From contig CAJUST010000001.1 of NCBI GenBank assembly GCA_910589105.1, positions 68,079 to 132,078 on the forward strand: a DNA stretch of 64,000 bases. The letters are read 5' to 3'. Below the pieces are notes generated by a model. That model searched no databases. It had not been told where the DNA came from and worked only from the letters and a program-made list of their open reading frames with translations. A program made the translations under genes and the position numbers. Every line of letters begins with the position of its first letter. The stretch's first letter is position 1. Of the stretch, positions 36,404-45,648 are shown piece after piece. The stretch is from an uncultured Lachnospiraceae bacterium. Lineage in GTDB: Bacteria > Bacillota > Clostridia > Lachnospirales > Lachnospiraceae.

Positions 36404-36856
36404 ATGGAAGGTTATTTGAAAGCGGCGGAAGAATCAGATATGGATATTTTGTTTGAATGGGCGAATGACCCCATTGTCCGCCAAAATTCTTTCCATTCAG
36501 AAAGAATACTTTATGAGGATCATAAGAAATGGTTTTATGGCATATTAGAGGGCAGTGGATGCAGGCAATATATTTATATTTGTAATAATGAAAAAATCGG
36601 ACAGGCGCGTATTACAGTAAACGGATTTGAAGCAGAAATTTCGTATAGCATATGTCCGCAAAAAAGAAATCAGGGGCATGGGGCAAAGTTATTACAGTTA
36701 ATCTATCGGCAAGTGAAAGAGGAGTTTCCTCAGATTCGGAAATTGATAGGAAAAGTCAAACCAGAAAATATTGCGTCTGCCAAAGCGTTTCTTCATGCAG
36801 GTTATGGGGAGCAGTATTCTGTTTATGAAAGGCAGATGGAGTTACAGGCAGAGTAA
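36404..36856 (+). CDS. pseH: GNAT N-acetyltransferase, PseH-like
   Basis: This 150-residue GNAT protein has the acetyl-CoA loop QKRNQGHGAKLL near residues 86-97 and NPVENIASA-like KPENIASAKAFL near 125. It follows pseC by 10 bases. PseH acetylates the 4-amino group made by PseC. With pseB, pseC, pseG, pseI and pseF present it completes the six-step pathway. A different acyl group cannot be excluded. Confidence 0.85.
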   Translation: MEGYLKAAEESDMDILFEWANDPIVRQNSFHSERILYEDHKKWFYGILEGSGCRQYIYICNNEKIGQARITVNGFEAEISYSICPQKRNQGHGAKLLQLIYRQVKEEFPQIRKLIGKVKPENIASAKAFLHAGYGEQYSVYERQMELQAE

Positions 36857-36937
36857 AATATTGGAAAAACGGAACCGTTTTCGGCAAATATGTGGTAAGG
36901 TGAGAGACGAAAATAGGAGAAAAGCAGAGGTGTCTAA

Positions 36938-37717
36938 ATGAAAGTGATTATTTTGGCAGGCGGGCTGCCAAGCACATTAATTGAAGAAGATGAAAAAATG
37001 CCGAAACCTATGGCGGAAATTGGCGGAAGGCCGATGCTTTGGCACATTATGAAACAATATTCGCATTATGGCTACAATGAATTTATTATTTGCACCGGTT
37101 ATAAGGGTGACGTGATCAAAGAGTATTTTATGAATTTTTATATCTATCAATCTGACATCACGGTAGATTTACAGACGAATGCCGTAAAACTGCATAGAAA
37201 ACAAACGGAAGATTGGAAAGTGTCTATTATAGATACGGGATTGTCTTCTTCTATTATTGATCGCTTGTATATGATACGGGATTATATTGAGCAGGAAGCC
37301 GCGCTGGTTTCTTATGGAGACTGCCTTTCAGATATCAACATTGCGAAAATGGCAGAAGAACATAAGCTCCACAAAAAAGCCGCGACATTTGCCGTCGCGC
37401 ATCCAACTGGGAGAAATGAGATTCTGCCGATGAATGACATTGGGGAATATCAAAGTTTACAGCAAAGCGGAATAAAGGAAGATGCGTGGGTAAACGCCTG
37501 CAATATGATTTTAGAGCCACAGGCGTTTGATTATATAGGAAACAGCATAAAACAGTCTATGCCCCTGCCCTTGATTGACTGTCTGGCGAATCAAGGGGGG
37601 ATACATATATACCGCCATAGTGGTTTTTGGTCTCCGGTTGAGACGGTAAGGGATAAAACTTGGCTGGAAGGTTTGTGGGCTCAGGGACAAGCGCCGTGGA
37701 AGGTTTGGGATGACTAG
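36938..37717 (+). CDS. RfbF-like nucleotidyltransferase with altered signature
   Basis: This 259-residue protein aligns throughout with glucose-1-phosphate cytidylyltransferase, including the true copy at 38821 (PMxEIGGxPxLWHIMxQY, FIIC-GYKG, HSGFWSPV). The nucleotide-binding loop reads LAGGLPSTL in place of LAGGKGTRI, and the later YGDG is YGDC. The loss of the GTR arginine suggests altered nucleotide use, lost catalysis or a regulatory partner of RfbF. The frame is intact, so it is probably functional. It precedes rfbG by 46 bases. Confidence 0.75.
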   Translation: MKVIILAGGLPSTLIEEDEKMPKPMAEIGGRPMLWHIMKQYSHYGYNEFIICTGYKGDVIKEYFMNFYIYQSDITVDLQTNAVKLHRKQTEDWKVSIIDTGLSSSIIDRLYMIRDYIEQEAALVSYGDCLSDINIAKMAEEHKLHKKAATFAVAHPTGRNEILPMNDIGEYQSLQQSGIKEDAWVNACNMILEPQAFDYIGNSIKQSMPLPLIDCLANQGGIHIYRHSGFWSPVETVRDKTWLEGLWAQGQAPWKVWDD

Positions 37718-37762
37718 CCAAAGGTTAGGTCTATGCACAATACATAAAAGGAGGGCTGAAAA

Positions 37763-38824
37763 TTGAGTATATTGGATTTTTACCGGGATAAAACTGTTTT
37801 AGTCACGGGCCATACCGGATTTAAAGGAAGCTGGCTGTGCGTGATGCTTCAAATAGCAGGCGCAAATGTAGTGGGTTATGCGTTAAAGCCGGAAAGGGAA
37901 TCACTGTATGCGTTATCAAAAGCGGGCGGGCAGATGGAGTCCGTTGAAGGAGATATCCGTGATTTGAAACATTTAAAGTCTGTATTCCGGCAATATCAGC
38001 CAGAGCTTGTATTCCATTTAGCGGCGCAGCCTATTGTACGGACAAGTTATGAAGATCCTGTTTTTACTTATGAAACAAACGTAATGGGAACTGTCAATTT
38101 GTTAGAGAGCGTAAGAACAGTTTCAAGCGTTGCTGCAGTTTTAAATGTCACAACCGATAAAGTTTATGAAAACAGGGAATGGGAGTGGGGCTACCGTGAA
38201 ACAGATCCGTTAGACGGATATGATCCTTACTCAAACAGCAAATCCTGTTCGGAATTGGTAACGCACAGCTACAAGAAATCTTTTTTCGGTTCCATGGGAA
38301 CCGCAGTTTCTACGGCAAGGGCAGGAAATGTCATTGGCGGAGGGGATTTTGCGAAAGACCGGATTATTCCGGACTGCATACGGGCGGCAATGGAAGGGAA
38401 AGAAATTGTAATCCGCAACCCATACTCGATACGTCCGTTCCAGCATGTGTTAGAGCCGCTTGGCGCCTATTTAATGATTATGGAACAGCAGGCGCGCTTT
38501 CCGGAAAAACAGGGATATTATAATGTGGGGCCGGAGGAAGGAGACTGCATTACAGTAGGCGCATTAGCGGATTTGTTTTGTGAAGAATGGAAAGACGGCG
38601 CATCTTGGAAAAATATTTGTGACGAAGGCCCTCACGAAGCGGCCTATTTAAAACTGGACTGTTCTCACATAAAACATAACATCGGCTGGAAACCCCGCTG
38701 GAATATCCAAAAGGCAGTGGAAAAAACGGTGGAATGGACAAAGGCATACCAGTCGCATGGAGACGTCAGGGCGTGTATGGAACGCCAGATTCATGAATTT
38801 TACAAAGGAAGAACAGCGATATGA
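37763..38824 (+). CDS. rfbG: CDP-glucose 4,6-dehydratase, RfbG
   Basis: This 353-residue SDR has TGHTGFKGSWL near residues 15-25 and catalytic YSNSK near 157, both typical of RfbG. It turns CDP-glucose into CDP-4-keto-6-deoxyglucose, the first step to 3,6-dideoxyhexoses. It starts at TTG 37763 after AAGGAGGG. Its stop overlaps the start of rfbF (ATGA), which supports a shared pathway. Confidence 0.92.
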   Translation: MSILDFYRDKTVLVTGHTGFKGSWLCVMLQIAGANVVGYALKPERESLYALSKAGGQMESVEGDIRDLKHLKSVFRQYQPELVFHLAAQPIVRTSYEDPVFTYETNVMGTVNLLESVRTVSSVAAVLNVTTDKVYENREWEWGYRETDPLDGYDPYSNSKSCSELVTHSYKKSFFGSMGTAVSTARAGNVIGGGDFAKDRIIPDCIRAAMEGKEIVIRNPYSIRPFQHVLEPLGAYLMIMEQQARFPEKQGYYNVGPEEGDCITVGALADLFCEEWKDGASWKNICDEGPHEAAYLKLDCSHIKHNIGWKPRWNIQKAVEKTVEWTKAYQSHGDVRACMERQIHEFYKGRTAI

Positions 38825-39594
38825 AAGTAGTCATTTTAGCGGGCGGAAAAGGGACGAGAATCAGTGAGGAGTCAAGGCTGCGTCCAAAACCAATGGTGGA
38901 AATTGGCGGAAAACCAATCCTTTGGCACATTATGCGCCAATATGCCGCATATGGATTTTGCGAGTTTATTATTTGCTGTGGCTATAAAGGGCATATGATA
39001 AAAGAATATTTTGTCAATTATTACCGGAATAACAGCCAAATCGAAATTAGCCTGAAAAACCAGCAAGCGCAGGTGTTAGTGAAAAACAGCGAGCCATGGA
39101 AAGTGACATTGGTGGATACGGGACTTGAAACGCTGACCGCCGGCAGGATATTAAAGGTGAGGGACTATATCGGAGACGAGCCGTTTTTTCTGACGTATGG
39201 AGACGGCGTGTCCAATGTAAATATCCATGAGTTGTTGAAATTCCATAAGGAGCAAAAGAAAACCGTAACGATATCAACGACACAGCCGGAAGGCAGGTTT
39301 GGGGCATTACAGCTCGATGGATCGGGGACGCAGATTCTTGGGTTTAAGGAAAAAGCAAGGGCGGATCAAGCTTGGGTCAACATTGGTTTTATGGCGTTAG
39401 AGCCGTCCGTTTATCCATATTTGGGCGATGGAAACGAAATGTTAGAAGCCCTTCCGTTTGAGCGGTTAGCCAGAGACGGACAAATGGCGGCATATAAACA
39501 TACCGGATTTTGGTCTCCGATGGACAATATCCATGACAGGGAATATTTGGAAAAACTATGGAACAGCGGCAGTGCGCCTTGGAGGGTAGGATAG
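38821..39594 (+). CDS. rfbF: Glucose-1-phosphate cytidylyltransferase, RfbF
   Basis: This 257-residue protein has the intact signature AGGKGTRISEES near residues 7-18, LRPKPMVEIGG and YGDGVSN, as in RfbF. It makes CDP-glucose from glucose-1-phosphate and CTP, feeding RfbG. It overlaps rfbG by the ATGA junction. The gene at 36938 is a diverged second copy with a changed active-site loop. Confidence 0.93.
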   Translation: MKVVILAGGKGTRISEESRLRPKPMVEIGGKPILWHIMRQYAAYGFCEFIICCGYKGHMIKEYFVNYYRNNSQIEISLKNQQAQVLVKNSEPWKVTLVDTGLETLTAGRILKVRDYIGDEPFFLTYGDGVSNVNIHELLKFHKEQKKTVTISTTQPEGRFGALQLDGSGTQILGFKEKARADQAWVNIGFMALEPSVYPYLGDGNEMLEALPFERLARDGQMAAYKHTGFWSPMDNIHDREYLEKLWNSGSAPWRVG

Positions 39595-39610
39595 AAAGGA
39601 TAGGGGTATT

Positions 39611-40954
39611 ATGTTTGAACAGAAAACAGAAGCAGAGGCAAGGGAAGAAATTCTTACAATGGTGACAGAGTATTGCAAAACATTTCATATGACCCAAAAG
39701 GAATATCAGGAAGGAGACAGGATTTCGTATGCCTCCCGCGTATATGATGAAGCGGAAATGTGGAATCTTGCAGACAGCGCATTGGAATTTTGGCTGACTT
39801 CCGGCAGGTATACCGAGCGGTTTGAAAAAGAATTCGCAGAGTATATCGGCGTATCTTACTGTTCTCTCGTTAATTCCGGCTCGTCCGCGAATCTGCTTGC
39901 GTTTATGGCTCTTACGTCTCCGTTATTAAAAGAAAGGCGCATATGCCGCGGCGATGAAATTATTACGGTGGCGGCAGGATTCCCGACGACGGTCACGCCC
40001 TATCTGCAATATGGCGCAGTCCCTGTTTTTTTGGATTTAACGGTTCCGCAGTATAATATCGATACGGAACAATTAGAGCGGGCATTGTCAGATAAGACAA
40101 AGGCAGTGATGATTGCGCATACACTTGGGAATCCATTTGATTTAAAAACGGTAAAAGAATTTTGTGAGAAACATACGCTATGGCTGATAGAGGACAACTG
40201 CGATGCGCTGGGAAGCGAATATTGTTTGGATGGAGTTTGGAAAAAAACAGGCAGTGTGGGGGATATAGGAACCAGCAGTTTTTACCCGCCGCATCATATG
40301 ACGATGGGGGAAGGCGGGGCGGTTTATACTGACAACCCGCTTTTACATAAAATTATCCGTTCGATGCGCGATTGGGGGCGGGATTGTATGTGCCCGTCCG
40401 GTCAGGATAATCTATGTGGGCATCGGTTTGATAAACAGTATGGCGAATTGCCATTAGGCTATGACCATAAATATGTATATTCCCATTTTGGCTATAATTT
40501 AAAAGCGACTGATATGCAGGCGGCAATCGGCTGCGCCCAGCTTCAAAAACTGCCGGAATTTACGAAACAAAGGAGAGCAAATTTTAAGCGGTTAAAGGAG
40601 CGGTTATCGGATTTGCAGGATAAACTGATTTTGCCGGAAGCGTGTCCGGATTCAAACCCGTCATGGTTTGGTTTTTTAATTACCTGTAAAGAAGGCGTGG
40701 ATAAAAATCAAATCGTTTCTTATTTAGAAGAACATGGCGTACAGACCAGAATGTTATTTTCCGGAAACTTAACGAAACAGCCTTGTTTTGATGAATTGCG
40801 TAAGTCAAAAGAGGGCTACCGGATTGTGGATACGCTGAAACAGACAGACATTATTATGGAAAGAAGTTTTTGGATTGGCGTATATCCCGGAATGACGGAT
40901 AAGAAGATTGACGCTATGGCAAAACTGTTAAAGGAAGCGGTGGCGTCCATTTGA
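39611..40954 (+). CDS. rfbH: CDP-4-keto-6-deoxyglucose 3-dehydrase, RfbH
   Basis: This 447-residue PLP-fold protein has FYPPHHMTMGEGG near residue 222, where a histidine replaces the usual PLP lysine, the mark of E1-type 3-dehydrases. Cysteines in CMCPSGQDNLC near residues 257-267 probably bind the [2Fe-2S] cluster of RfbH. It removes the 3-OH to give CDP-4-keto-3,6-dideoxyglucose, the known acceptor of the ThDP enzyme YerE. That link motivates the branched-sugar reading of this island. Confidence 0.92.
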   Translation: MFEQKTEAEAREEILTMVTEYCKTFHMTQKEYQEGDRISYASRVYDEAEMWNLADSALEFWLTSGRYTERFEKEFAEYIGVSYCSLVNSGSSANLLAFMALTSPLLKERRICRGDEIITVAAGFPTTVTPYLQYGAVPVFLDLTVPQYNIDTEQLERALSDKTKAVMIAHTLGNPFDLKTVKEFCEKHTLWLIEDNCDALGSEYCLDGVWKKTGSVGDIGTSSFYPPHHMTMGEGGAVYTDNPLLHKIIRSMRDWGRDCMCPSGQDNLCGHRFDKQYGELPLGYDHKYVYSHFGYNLKATDMQAAIGCAQLQKLPEFTKQRRANFKRLKERLSDLQDKLILPEACPDSNPSWFGFLITCKEGVDKNQIVSYLEEHGVQTRMLFSGNLTKQPCFDELRKSKEGYRIVDTLKQTDIIMERSFWIGVYPGMTDKKIDAMAKLLKEAVASI

Positions 40955-40994
40955 CAGGCATTCTATCCATAGGCGGGAAGGAATTAAAAGAAAA

Positions 40995-41654
40995 ATGAAT
41001 GATATTATCCTAATCGGCTCTGGAGGCTGTATGCGGGAGCTGGTCTGGCAGATACAGCAGTTGAACGGGGAATGCCGTGTATGGAATATTTTAGGCTATG
41101 TTGACAAAGCCGATCGGTCCGGCGTTTCCGACATAAAAGTTTCCGGCCAGAGCATTCCCTATCTTGGCGGAGATGACTTCCTTTTACGCCGGACCGAACA
41201 GACGAATGCCGCTATATGTGTCGGGAATCCTTCCTTACGGAAAAAAATTGCCAAGAACATACAGAAAAACCCGCATATCTGTTTTCCTAATTTAATTTTA
41301 GGCAATGTAAAAATCTGCTCTGACGTACAAATCGGGAAAGGCTGTATTATCAGTATGGACGCCCGTATTTCTACGAATGTTGCATTGGGGGATTTTGTTT
41401 TTTTAAATATGGGAAGCGGGATCTGCCATGACGGAAAAATTGGAAATTATGTCACATTAAGCCCAGATGTGCGTCTTGCCGGAAACGTAACCGTGGAAGA
41501 AGGCTGTGACATTGGCATGGGAGCAAAGATTATACAGGGCAGGCATATCGGTGCAAATGCAGTGATCGGGGCAGGAAGCGTCGTCATCACTGACATAGCG
41601 GCTGGCTGCATGGCGGCCGGCGCGCCGGCAAAGGAGAAGAAGAAAAAAATATGA
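40995..41654 (+). CDS. legH: NeuD/PglD-family acetyltransferase, likely LegH
   Basis: This 219-residue protein has a Rossmann-like N-terminal domain (LIGSGGCMREL) and a beta-helix of hexapeptide repeats from ~95 on, with GAGSVV and GAPAK at the end. This is the NeuD/PglD architecture. Directly before the legI gene (ATGA overlap), it is best read as the acyltransferase acting on the 4-amino sugar of the legionaminate route. NeuD-type O-acetylation is an alternative. Confidence 0.78.
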   Translation: MNDIILIGSGGCMRELVWQIQQLNGECRVWNILGYVDKADRSGVSDIKVSGQSIPYLGGDDFLLRRTEQTNAAICVGNPSLRKKIAKNIQKNPHICFPNLILGNVKICSDVQIGKGCIISMDARISTNVALGDFVFLNMGSGICHDGKIGNYVTLSPDVRLAGNVTVEEGCDIGMGAKIIQGRHIGANAVIGAGSVVITDIAAGCMAAGAPAKEKKKKI

Positions 41655-42640
41655 GCGTCACTATTATCGCCGAAGCAGGCGTAAACCATAATGGCAGTTT
41701 CACGCTTGCGAAGAAAATGGCAAAAGCCGCAAAAGATTCCGGAGCGGATTATGTCAAGTTCCAAACATTTAAACCGGAAAATTTAGTTTCAAAATATGCC
41801 GCAAAAGCTGATTACCAAAAAGCATCTGGCAGTCAGGACGAAAACCAGTTGCAAATGTTAAAAAAGCTTGCCTTAACGGAACAGGATTTTTTGGCATTAA
41901 AGCGGTACTGTGAAAGCATCGGGATCGGATTTTTGTCTACACCGTTTGATTTGGACAGCATAGAATTTCTAGATACCATAGGCATGGATTTCTGGAAATT
42001 GCCGTCTGGGGAAATTACAAATTATCTTTATTTAGAAAAAATTGCAAAGACGAAGAAAAAAATCGTTTTGTCCACGGGCATGTGTGAGATTTCAGAAATT
42101 CGGGACGCTATAACTGTTTTGAATAAAAACGGCGCAGCGGATCTTACGCTTTTGCATTGCAATACGGAATACCCGACGCCTTTTGCAGACGTAAATTTGC
42201 TCGCTATGCATCATTTAAAACGGGAATTTCAAATGCCTGTCGGATATTCTGACCATACGATTGGCATTGAAGTCCCCATTGCCGCCGCCGCGCTTGGCGC
42301 AGTTGTAATAGAAAAGCATTTTACGCTTGACAGAAATATGGAAGGCCCGGATCAGAAAGCCAGCTTAGAGACCAAAGGGCTTCGTCAAATGATACGCGCA
42401 ATCCGCAATATAGAACGCAGCATGGGCGATGGTTATAAACGCCGCTCGCCTTCCGAAGAAAAAAACCTTGCCGCCGCCAGAAAAAGTCTTGTCGCAAAAC
42501 GCGCGATCCGCAAAGGAGAGCTTTTTACAGCGGAGAACCTGACTGCAAAACGTCCGGGAAATGGGATAAGCCCGATGAAATGGAACGAAGTTTTAGGCAT
42601 GGCGGCCGAAAAAGATTATGAGGTGGACGAACTGATATGA
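41651..42640 (+). CDS. legI: N,N'-diacetyllegionaminate synthase (NeuB family), LegI
   Basis: This 329-residue protein has IIAEAGVNHNGS near residues 5-16, KFQTFKPE near 36, STPFD near 97 and a C-terminal SAF domain. The AEAGVNHNG opening is the sialate/legionaminate type, unlike PseI at 33196. It condenses phosphoenolpyruvate with the 2,4-diacetamido sugar. It overlaps legH and legG by ATGA junctions. Neighbouring ptmE, legB and legC favour legionaminate over sialic acid. Confidence 0.9.
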   Translation: MSVTIIAEAGVNHNGSFTLAKKMAKAAKDSGADYVKFQTFKPENLVSKYAAKADYQKASGSQDENQLQMLKKLALTEQDFLALKRYCESIGIGFLSTPFDLDSIEFLDTIGMDFWKLPSGEITNYLYLEKIAKTKKKIVLSTGMCEISEIRDAITVLNKNGAADLTLLHCNTEYPTPFADVNLLAMHHLKREFQMPVGYSDHTIGIEVPIAAAALGAVVIEKHFTLDRNMEGPDQKASLETKGLRQMIRAIRNIERSMGDGYKRRSPSEEKNLAAARKSLVAKRAIRKGELFTAENLTAKRPGNGISPMKWNEVLGMAAEKDYEVDELI

Positions 42641-43788
42641 AAAAAATTGCAGTGGTTACAGCGACGCGGGCAGAATATGGGATCTTGCGGCCTTTACTGG
42701 AACGTTTGGAAAAAGAGCCGGAATTTCAGCTTTTACTTTATGTAACGGGAACCCATCTGGTTTCCCAATACGGAAATACACAGACAGAAATAGAAGCTGA
42801 CGGCATAGCGGTTCACAGAAAAATCCCAATCTTAGAAAGCGGGAACACGCCATATGCGGTGTCCCTGACAATGGCAAACGCAATCCGTGGATTTGCGGAT
42901 GCGTTTGCGCAGGATAAACCCGATTTTTTAGTGGTCTTAGGAGATCGTACAGAATTGCTTGGGATATGCAGCGCGGCTATGAACGAACGAATCCCAATCG
43001 CCCATCTGCATGGCGGGGAATTGACCGAAGGGGCTGTAGACGATTGCGTCCGCCATGCCGTCACGAAAATGAGTTACCTGCATTTTGCGGCGGCGGAGCC
43101 TTACCGGCAGCGGATTATCCAGATGGGGGAAGCGCCGGAACGCGTATTTAACGTTGGCGCGCTTGGCGTGGAAAATACATTAAACGTTCCGCTTTTCAGC
43201 CGTGAAGAACTTTGTGAAGAAATCGGGATTCCTGCTAATCTCAGGTATGCAGTCGTTACCTTTCACCCAGTTACATTAGAAGCGGAATGCGCCGTTGAAC
43301 AGACGAAAGCATTGTTAGATGCGATTCAGGAAGAAAACCAATTTTTCTATCTGATTACAAAAGCGAACGCAGACGTCGGCGGTGAAATAGTCAATACATT
43401 GTGTGAACAGTTCGCAAAACAAAACAGCCATGTGAAACTGACTGCTTCGCTTGGCATGAAGCGTTATTTAAGCGCAGTCAAATACAGCGCATTCGTACTG
43501 GGCAATTCATCAAGTGGAATTATTGAAGCTCCCGCGCTTGGCGCGCCTGCCGTCAACATTGGGAACCGCCAGAAAGGAAGGCTTATGGCGGATACTGTAA
43601 TTTCCTGTGGAAATACAAAAGATGAAATAGCGGCCGCTATGAAAAAAGCCATTCGGACGGAACGGAAAAAATCCATTCTCTATGGAAGCGGGGGAACTTC
43701 TGAGAAAATAATAAAAACGCTTAAAGAAGTGTTACAGGGCGGGAACATAAATCTGGAAAAACAGTTTTACGATTGGAGAATGAAATGA
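42637..43788 (+). CDS. legG: Hydrolysing NDP-sugar 2-epimerase, LegG (NeuC-like)
   Basis: This 383-residue protein has TATRAEYGILRPLL near residues 6-19, HGGELTEGAVDD near 125 and GNSSSGIIEAP near 289, the hydrolysing 2-epimerase pattern shared by NeuC and LegG. It epimerises and hydrolyses the NDP-diacetamido-bacillosamine-like intermediate, supplying LegI. Start and end overlap legI and legF. Confidence 0.9.
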   Translation: MKKIAVVTATRAEYGILRPLLERLEKEPEFQLLLYVTGTHLVSQYGNTQTEIEADGIAVHRKIPILESGNTPYAVSLTMANAIRGFADAFAQDKPDFLVVLGDRTELLGICSAAMNERIPIAHLHGGELTEGAVDDCVRHAVTKMSYLHFAAAEPYRQRIIQMGEAPERVFNVGALGVENTLNVPLFSREELCEEIGIPANLRYAVVTFHPVTLEAECAVEQTKALLDAIQEENQFFYLITKANADVGGEIVNTLCEQFAKQNSHVKLTASLGMKRYLSAVKYSAFVLGNSSSGIIEAPALGAPAVNIGNRQKGRLMADTVISCGNTKDEIAAAMKKAIRTERKKSILYGSGGTSEKIIKTLKEVLQGGNINLEKQFYDWRMK

Positions 43789-44471
43789 AGCAAATCGCAG
43801 TCATTCCGGCAAGAAGCGGCTCGAAGGGATTGAAAGATAAAAACATTAAAGTCTTAAACGGAAAACCAATGATGGCGTATACCATAGAGGCGGCATTAAA
43901 CTCCAAATTATTTGACTGCGTCCACGTTTCTACAGACAGCGCGCAGTACGCTTCCATAGCAAAACAGTATGGCGCAGACGTTCCTTTTTTACGGGATAAG
44001 GAGCTGGCAGATTCAAAAGCCAGCACATGGGACGCCCTTCGGGATGTCATTCAAAAGTATAAAGAAGCAGGGCGGGAATTTGACGCTGTGACGCTGTTAC
44101 AGCCTACGTCTCCGTTAAGGAGCGCTGCAGACATTAGGGAAGCGCACTGCATTTTTCAGGAGAAAAACGCTGATTCCGTCGTAAGCGTCTGTCAAATGGA
44201 GCACCCAATACAGATTTGCAATACACTTGGAGAAAACGGCTCTCTCTATCAGTTTCTTGACAGCAACCGAATCGGAGCAAGGCAGGATCAGGCTGTTTAC
44301 TACCGTATCAATGGCGCAATTTATATTTTGAAATTATGGATGCTTTTGGAAAAAGAAAATATTTATAATAAAAACTCATACGCATATATTATGAGTAAAG
44401 CGCATTCGGTCGATATTGATGATTATTTAGATTTTAAATTGGCGGAAATTCTGGCAAAGGAAAATTTCTAA
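43785..44471 (+). CDS. legF: CMP-legionaminic acid synthetase, LegF
   Basis: This 228-residue protein has IPARSGSKGLKDKN near residues 6-19, the CMP-sialate synthetase signature, and LLQPTSPLR near 86. It activates the nonulosonate with CTP for transfer. I chose ATG 43785, which forms an ATGA overlap with legG and follows GGAG. It is related to C. jejuni PtmB/LegF. Confidence 0.9.
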   Translation: MKQIAVIPARSGSKGLKDKNIKVLNGKPMMAYTIEAALNSKLFDCVHVSTDSAQYASIAKQYGADVPFLRDKELADSKASTWDALRDVIQKYKEAGREFDAVTLLQPTSPLRSAADIREAHCIFQEKNADSVVSVCQMEHPIQICNTLGENGSLYQFLDSNRIGARQDQAVYYRINGAIYILKLWMLLEKENIYNKNSYAYIMSKAHSVDIDDYLDFKLAEILAKENF

Positions 44472-44488
44472 GAGAATCGAGCGCGTAT

Positions 44489-44496
44489 GCCGATAT
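44489..44496 (+). promoter_or_regulatory. Possible sigma-28 -10 element (GCCGATAT)
   Basis: GCCGATATAA lies in the 77-base gap before ptmE. No good TAAAGTTT is found at the right distance, so this is only a candidate for an internal promoter of the ptmE-legB-legC end. Confidence 0.3.
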
Positions 44497-44548
44497 AAAA
44501 GGCAGAGACCTATCAGGGAGGATATGGAACAAACATGGAGGTTGCCCT

Positions 44549-45622
44549 ATGAATGCAGAAAAATTGATGTCATTTTTAATCTCCCCCGATCATACTGTGG
44601 TAGAAGCTATGCAGAAAATCGACAGTAACGCGAGGGGAATTTTATTTGCGGCAGATGAGAGCCGGAAATTATTAGGCGTTGTGACGGATGGAGATATCCG
44701 CAGATGGCTGATTAAAACGGGAGAATTAAAAGGTTCTATAGAAAGCGTGATGAACCGCAGCCCGAAAACCATACGTCCGGATAAAGTTTCCGCTTCCAGA
44801 GAATACATGGAAAAATTAGTGATTACGGCGCTGCCTGTCGTAAACGAAAGCGGGATTATCTGCGATGTTATATTTCGGGAGCCAAAGGAAGGCGGATGCA
44901 TCAAACGGAAAGGCCATTTGGATAGCGTTTCCGTTGTAATTATGGCGGGAGGAAAAGGGACAAGGCTGTATCCTTTTACAAAAATACTTCCGAAACCGCT
45001 TATTCCGATCGGGGATATTCCAATAATGGAACGTATTATAAATAAATTCCGCGAGTTTGACGTCAAAGATTTCTATGTTACGGTGAATTACAGGAAAAAT
45101 ATGATTAAATCATATTTTTCGGAAATCAGCTCGGACTATTCGATCTCTTATGTAGAAGAAGACAAGCCGCTTGGAACGGCGGGAAGCCTTGGGCTGATTC
45201 CGGCAAATTTTGAAAAACCGTTTCTGATTACAAATTGCGATATTTTAATCCATGCGGATTATAGCGATATATACCGCCATCACATAGAATCTGGAAATGA
45301 ACTTACAATAGTAACTGCTTTAAAAAATATTGTAGTTCCATATGGCGTGATACATTCAGGAGAAAATGGAGGAATCGAGCGGCTTGAAGAAAAGCCGAAG
45401 CTTTCTTATTTTGTTAATACCGGAATGTATATTTTAAATCCGGATATACAACATGAAATTCCGCAAGAAACATTTTTCCATATGACTGATTTGGCGGATA
45501 AATTGTTAAAAGAAAACCGGAAAGTGGGTATGTACCCTATCAGCGAAGATTCCTTTTTGGATATGGGGGAATTTGAGGAAATGCGCCGTATGGAAGAAAA
45601 ATTAAATATGAAGACGGAATAA
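44549..45622 (+). CDS. ptmE: CBS-domain nucleotidyltransferase, PtmE-like
   Basis: Of 357 residues, the first ~115 form a CBS pair (GVVTDGDIRRWL, ALPVV). Residues ~125-350 form a sugar nucleotidyltransferase with AGGKGTRLYPFTKILPKPL. This is the layout of C. jejuni PtmE, which makes GDP-glucosamine for the legionaminate pathway. With legB and legC directly after it, a GDP-sugar route to legionaminic acid is likely. The CBS pair may sense a nucleotide. Confidence 0.85.
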   Translation: MNAEKLMSFLISPDHTVVEAMQKIDSNARGILFAADESRKLLGVVTDGDIRRWLIKTGELKGSIESVMNRSPKTIRPDKVSASREYMEKLVITALPVVNESGIICDVIFREPKEGGCIKRKGHLDSVSVVIMAGGKGTRLYPFTKILPKPLIPIGDIPIMERIINKFREFDVKDFYVTVNYRKNMIKSYFSEISSDYSISYVEEDKPLGTAGSLGLIPANFEKPFLITNCDILIHADYSDIYRHHIESGNELTIVTALKNIVVPYGVIHSGENGGIERLEEKPKLSYFVNTGMYILNPDIQHEIPQETFFHMTDLADKLLKENRKVGMYPISEDSFLDMGEFEEMRRMEEKLNMKTE

Positions 45623-45648
45623 GCAGGAGGAAAAAGGAGGCATTTAAT

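Noticed and set aside
36866..36882. AAAACGG-AA-CCGTTTT hairpin between pseH and the RfbF paralogue
   Set aside because: Two-base loop and no T run; probably chance rather than a terminator.
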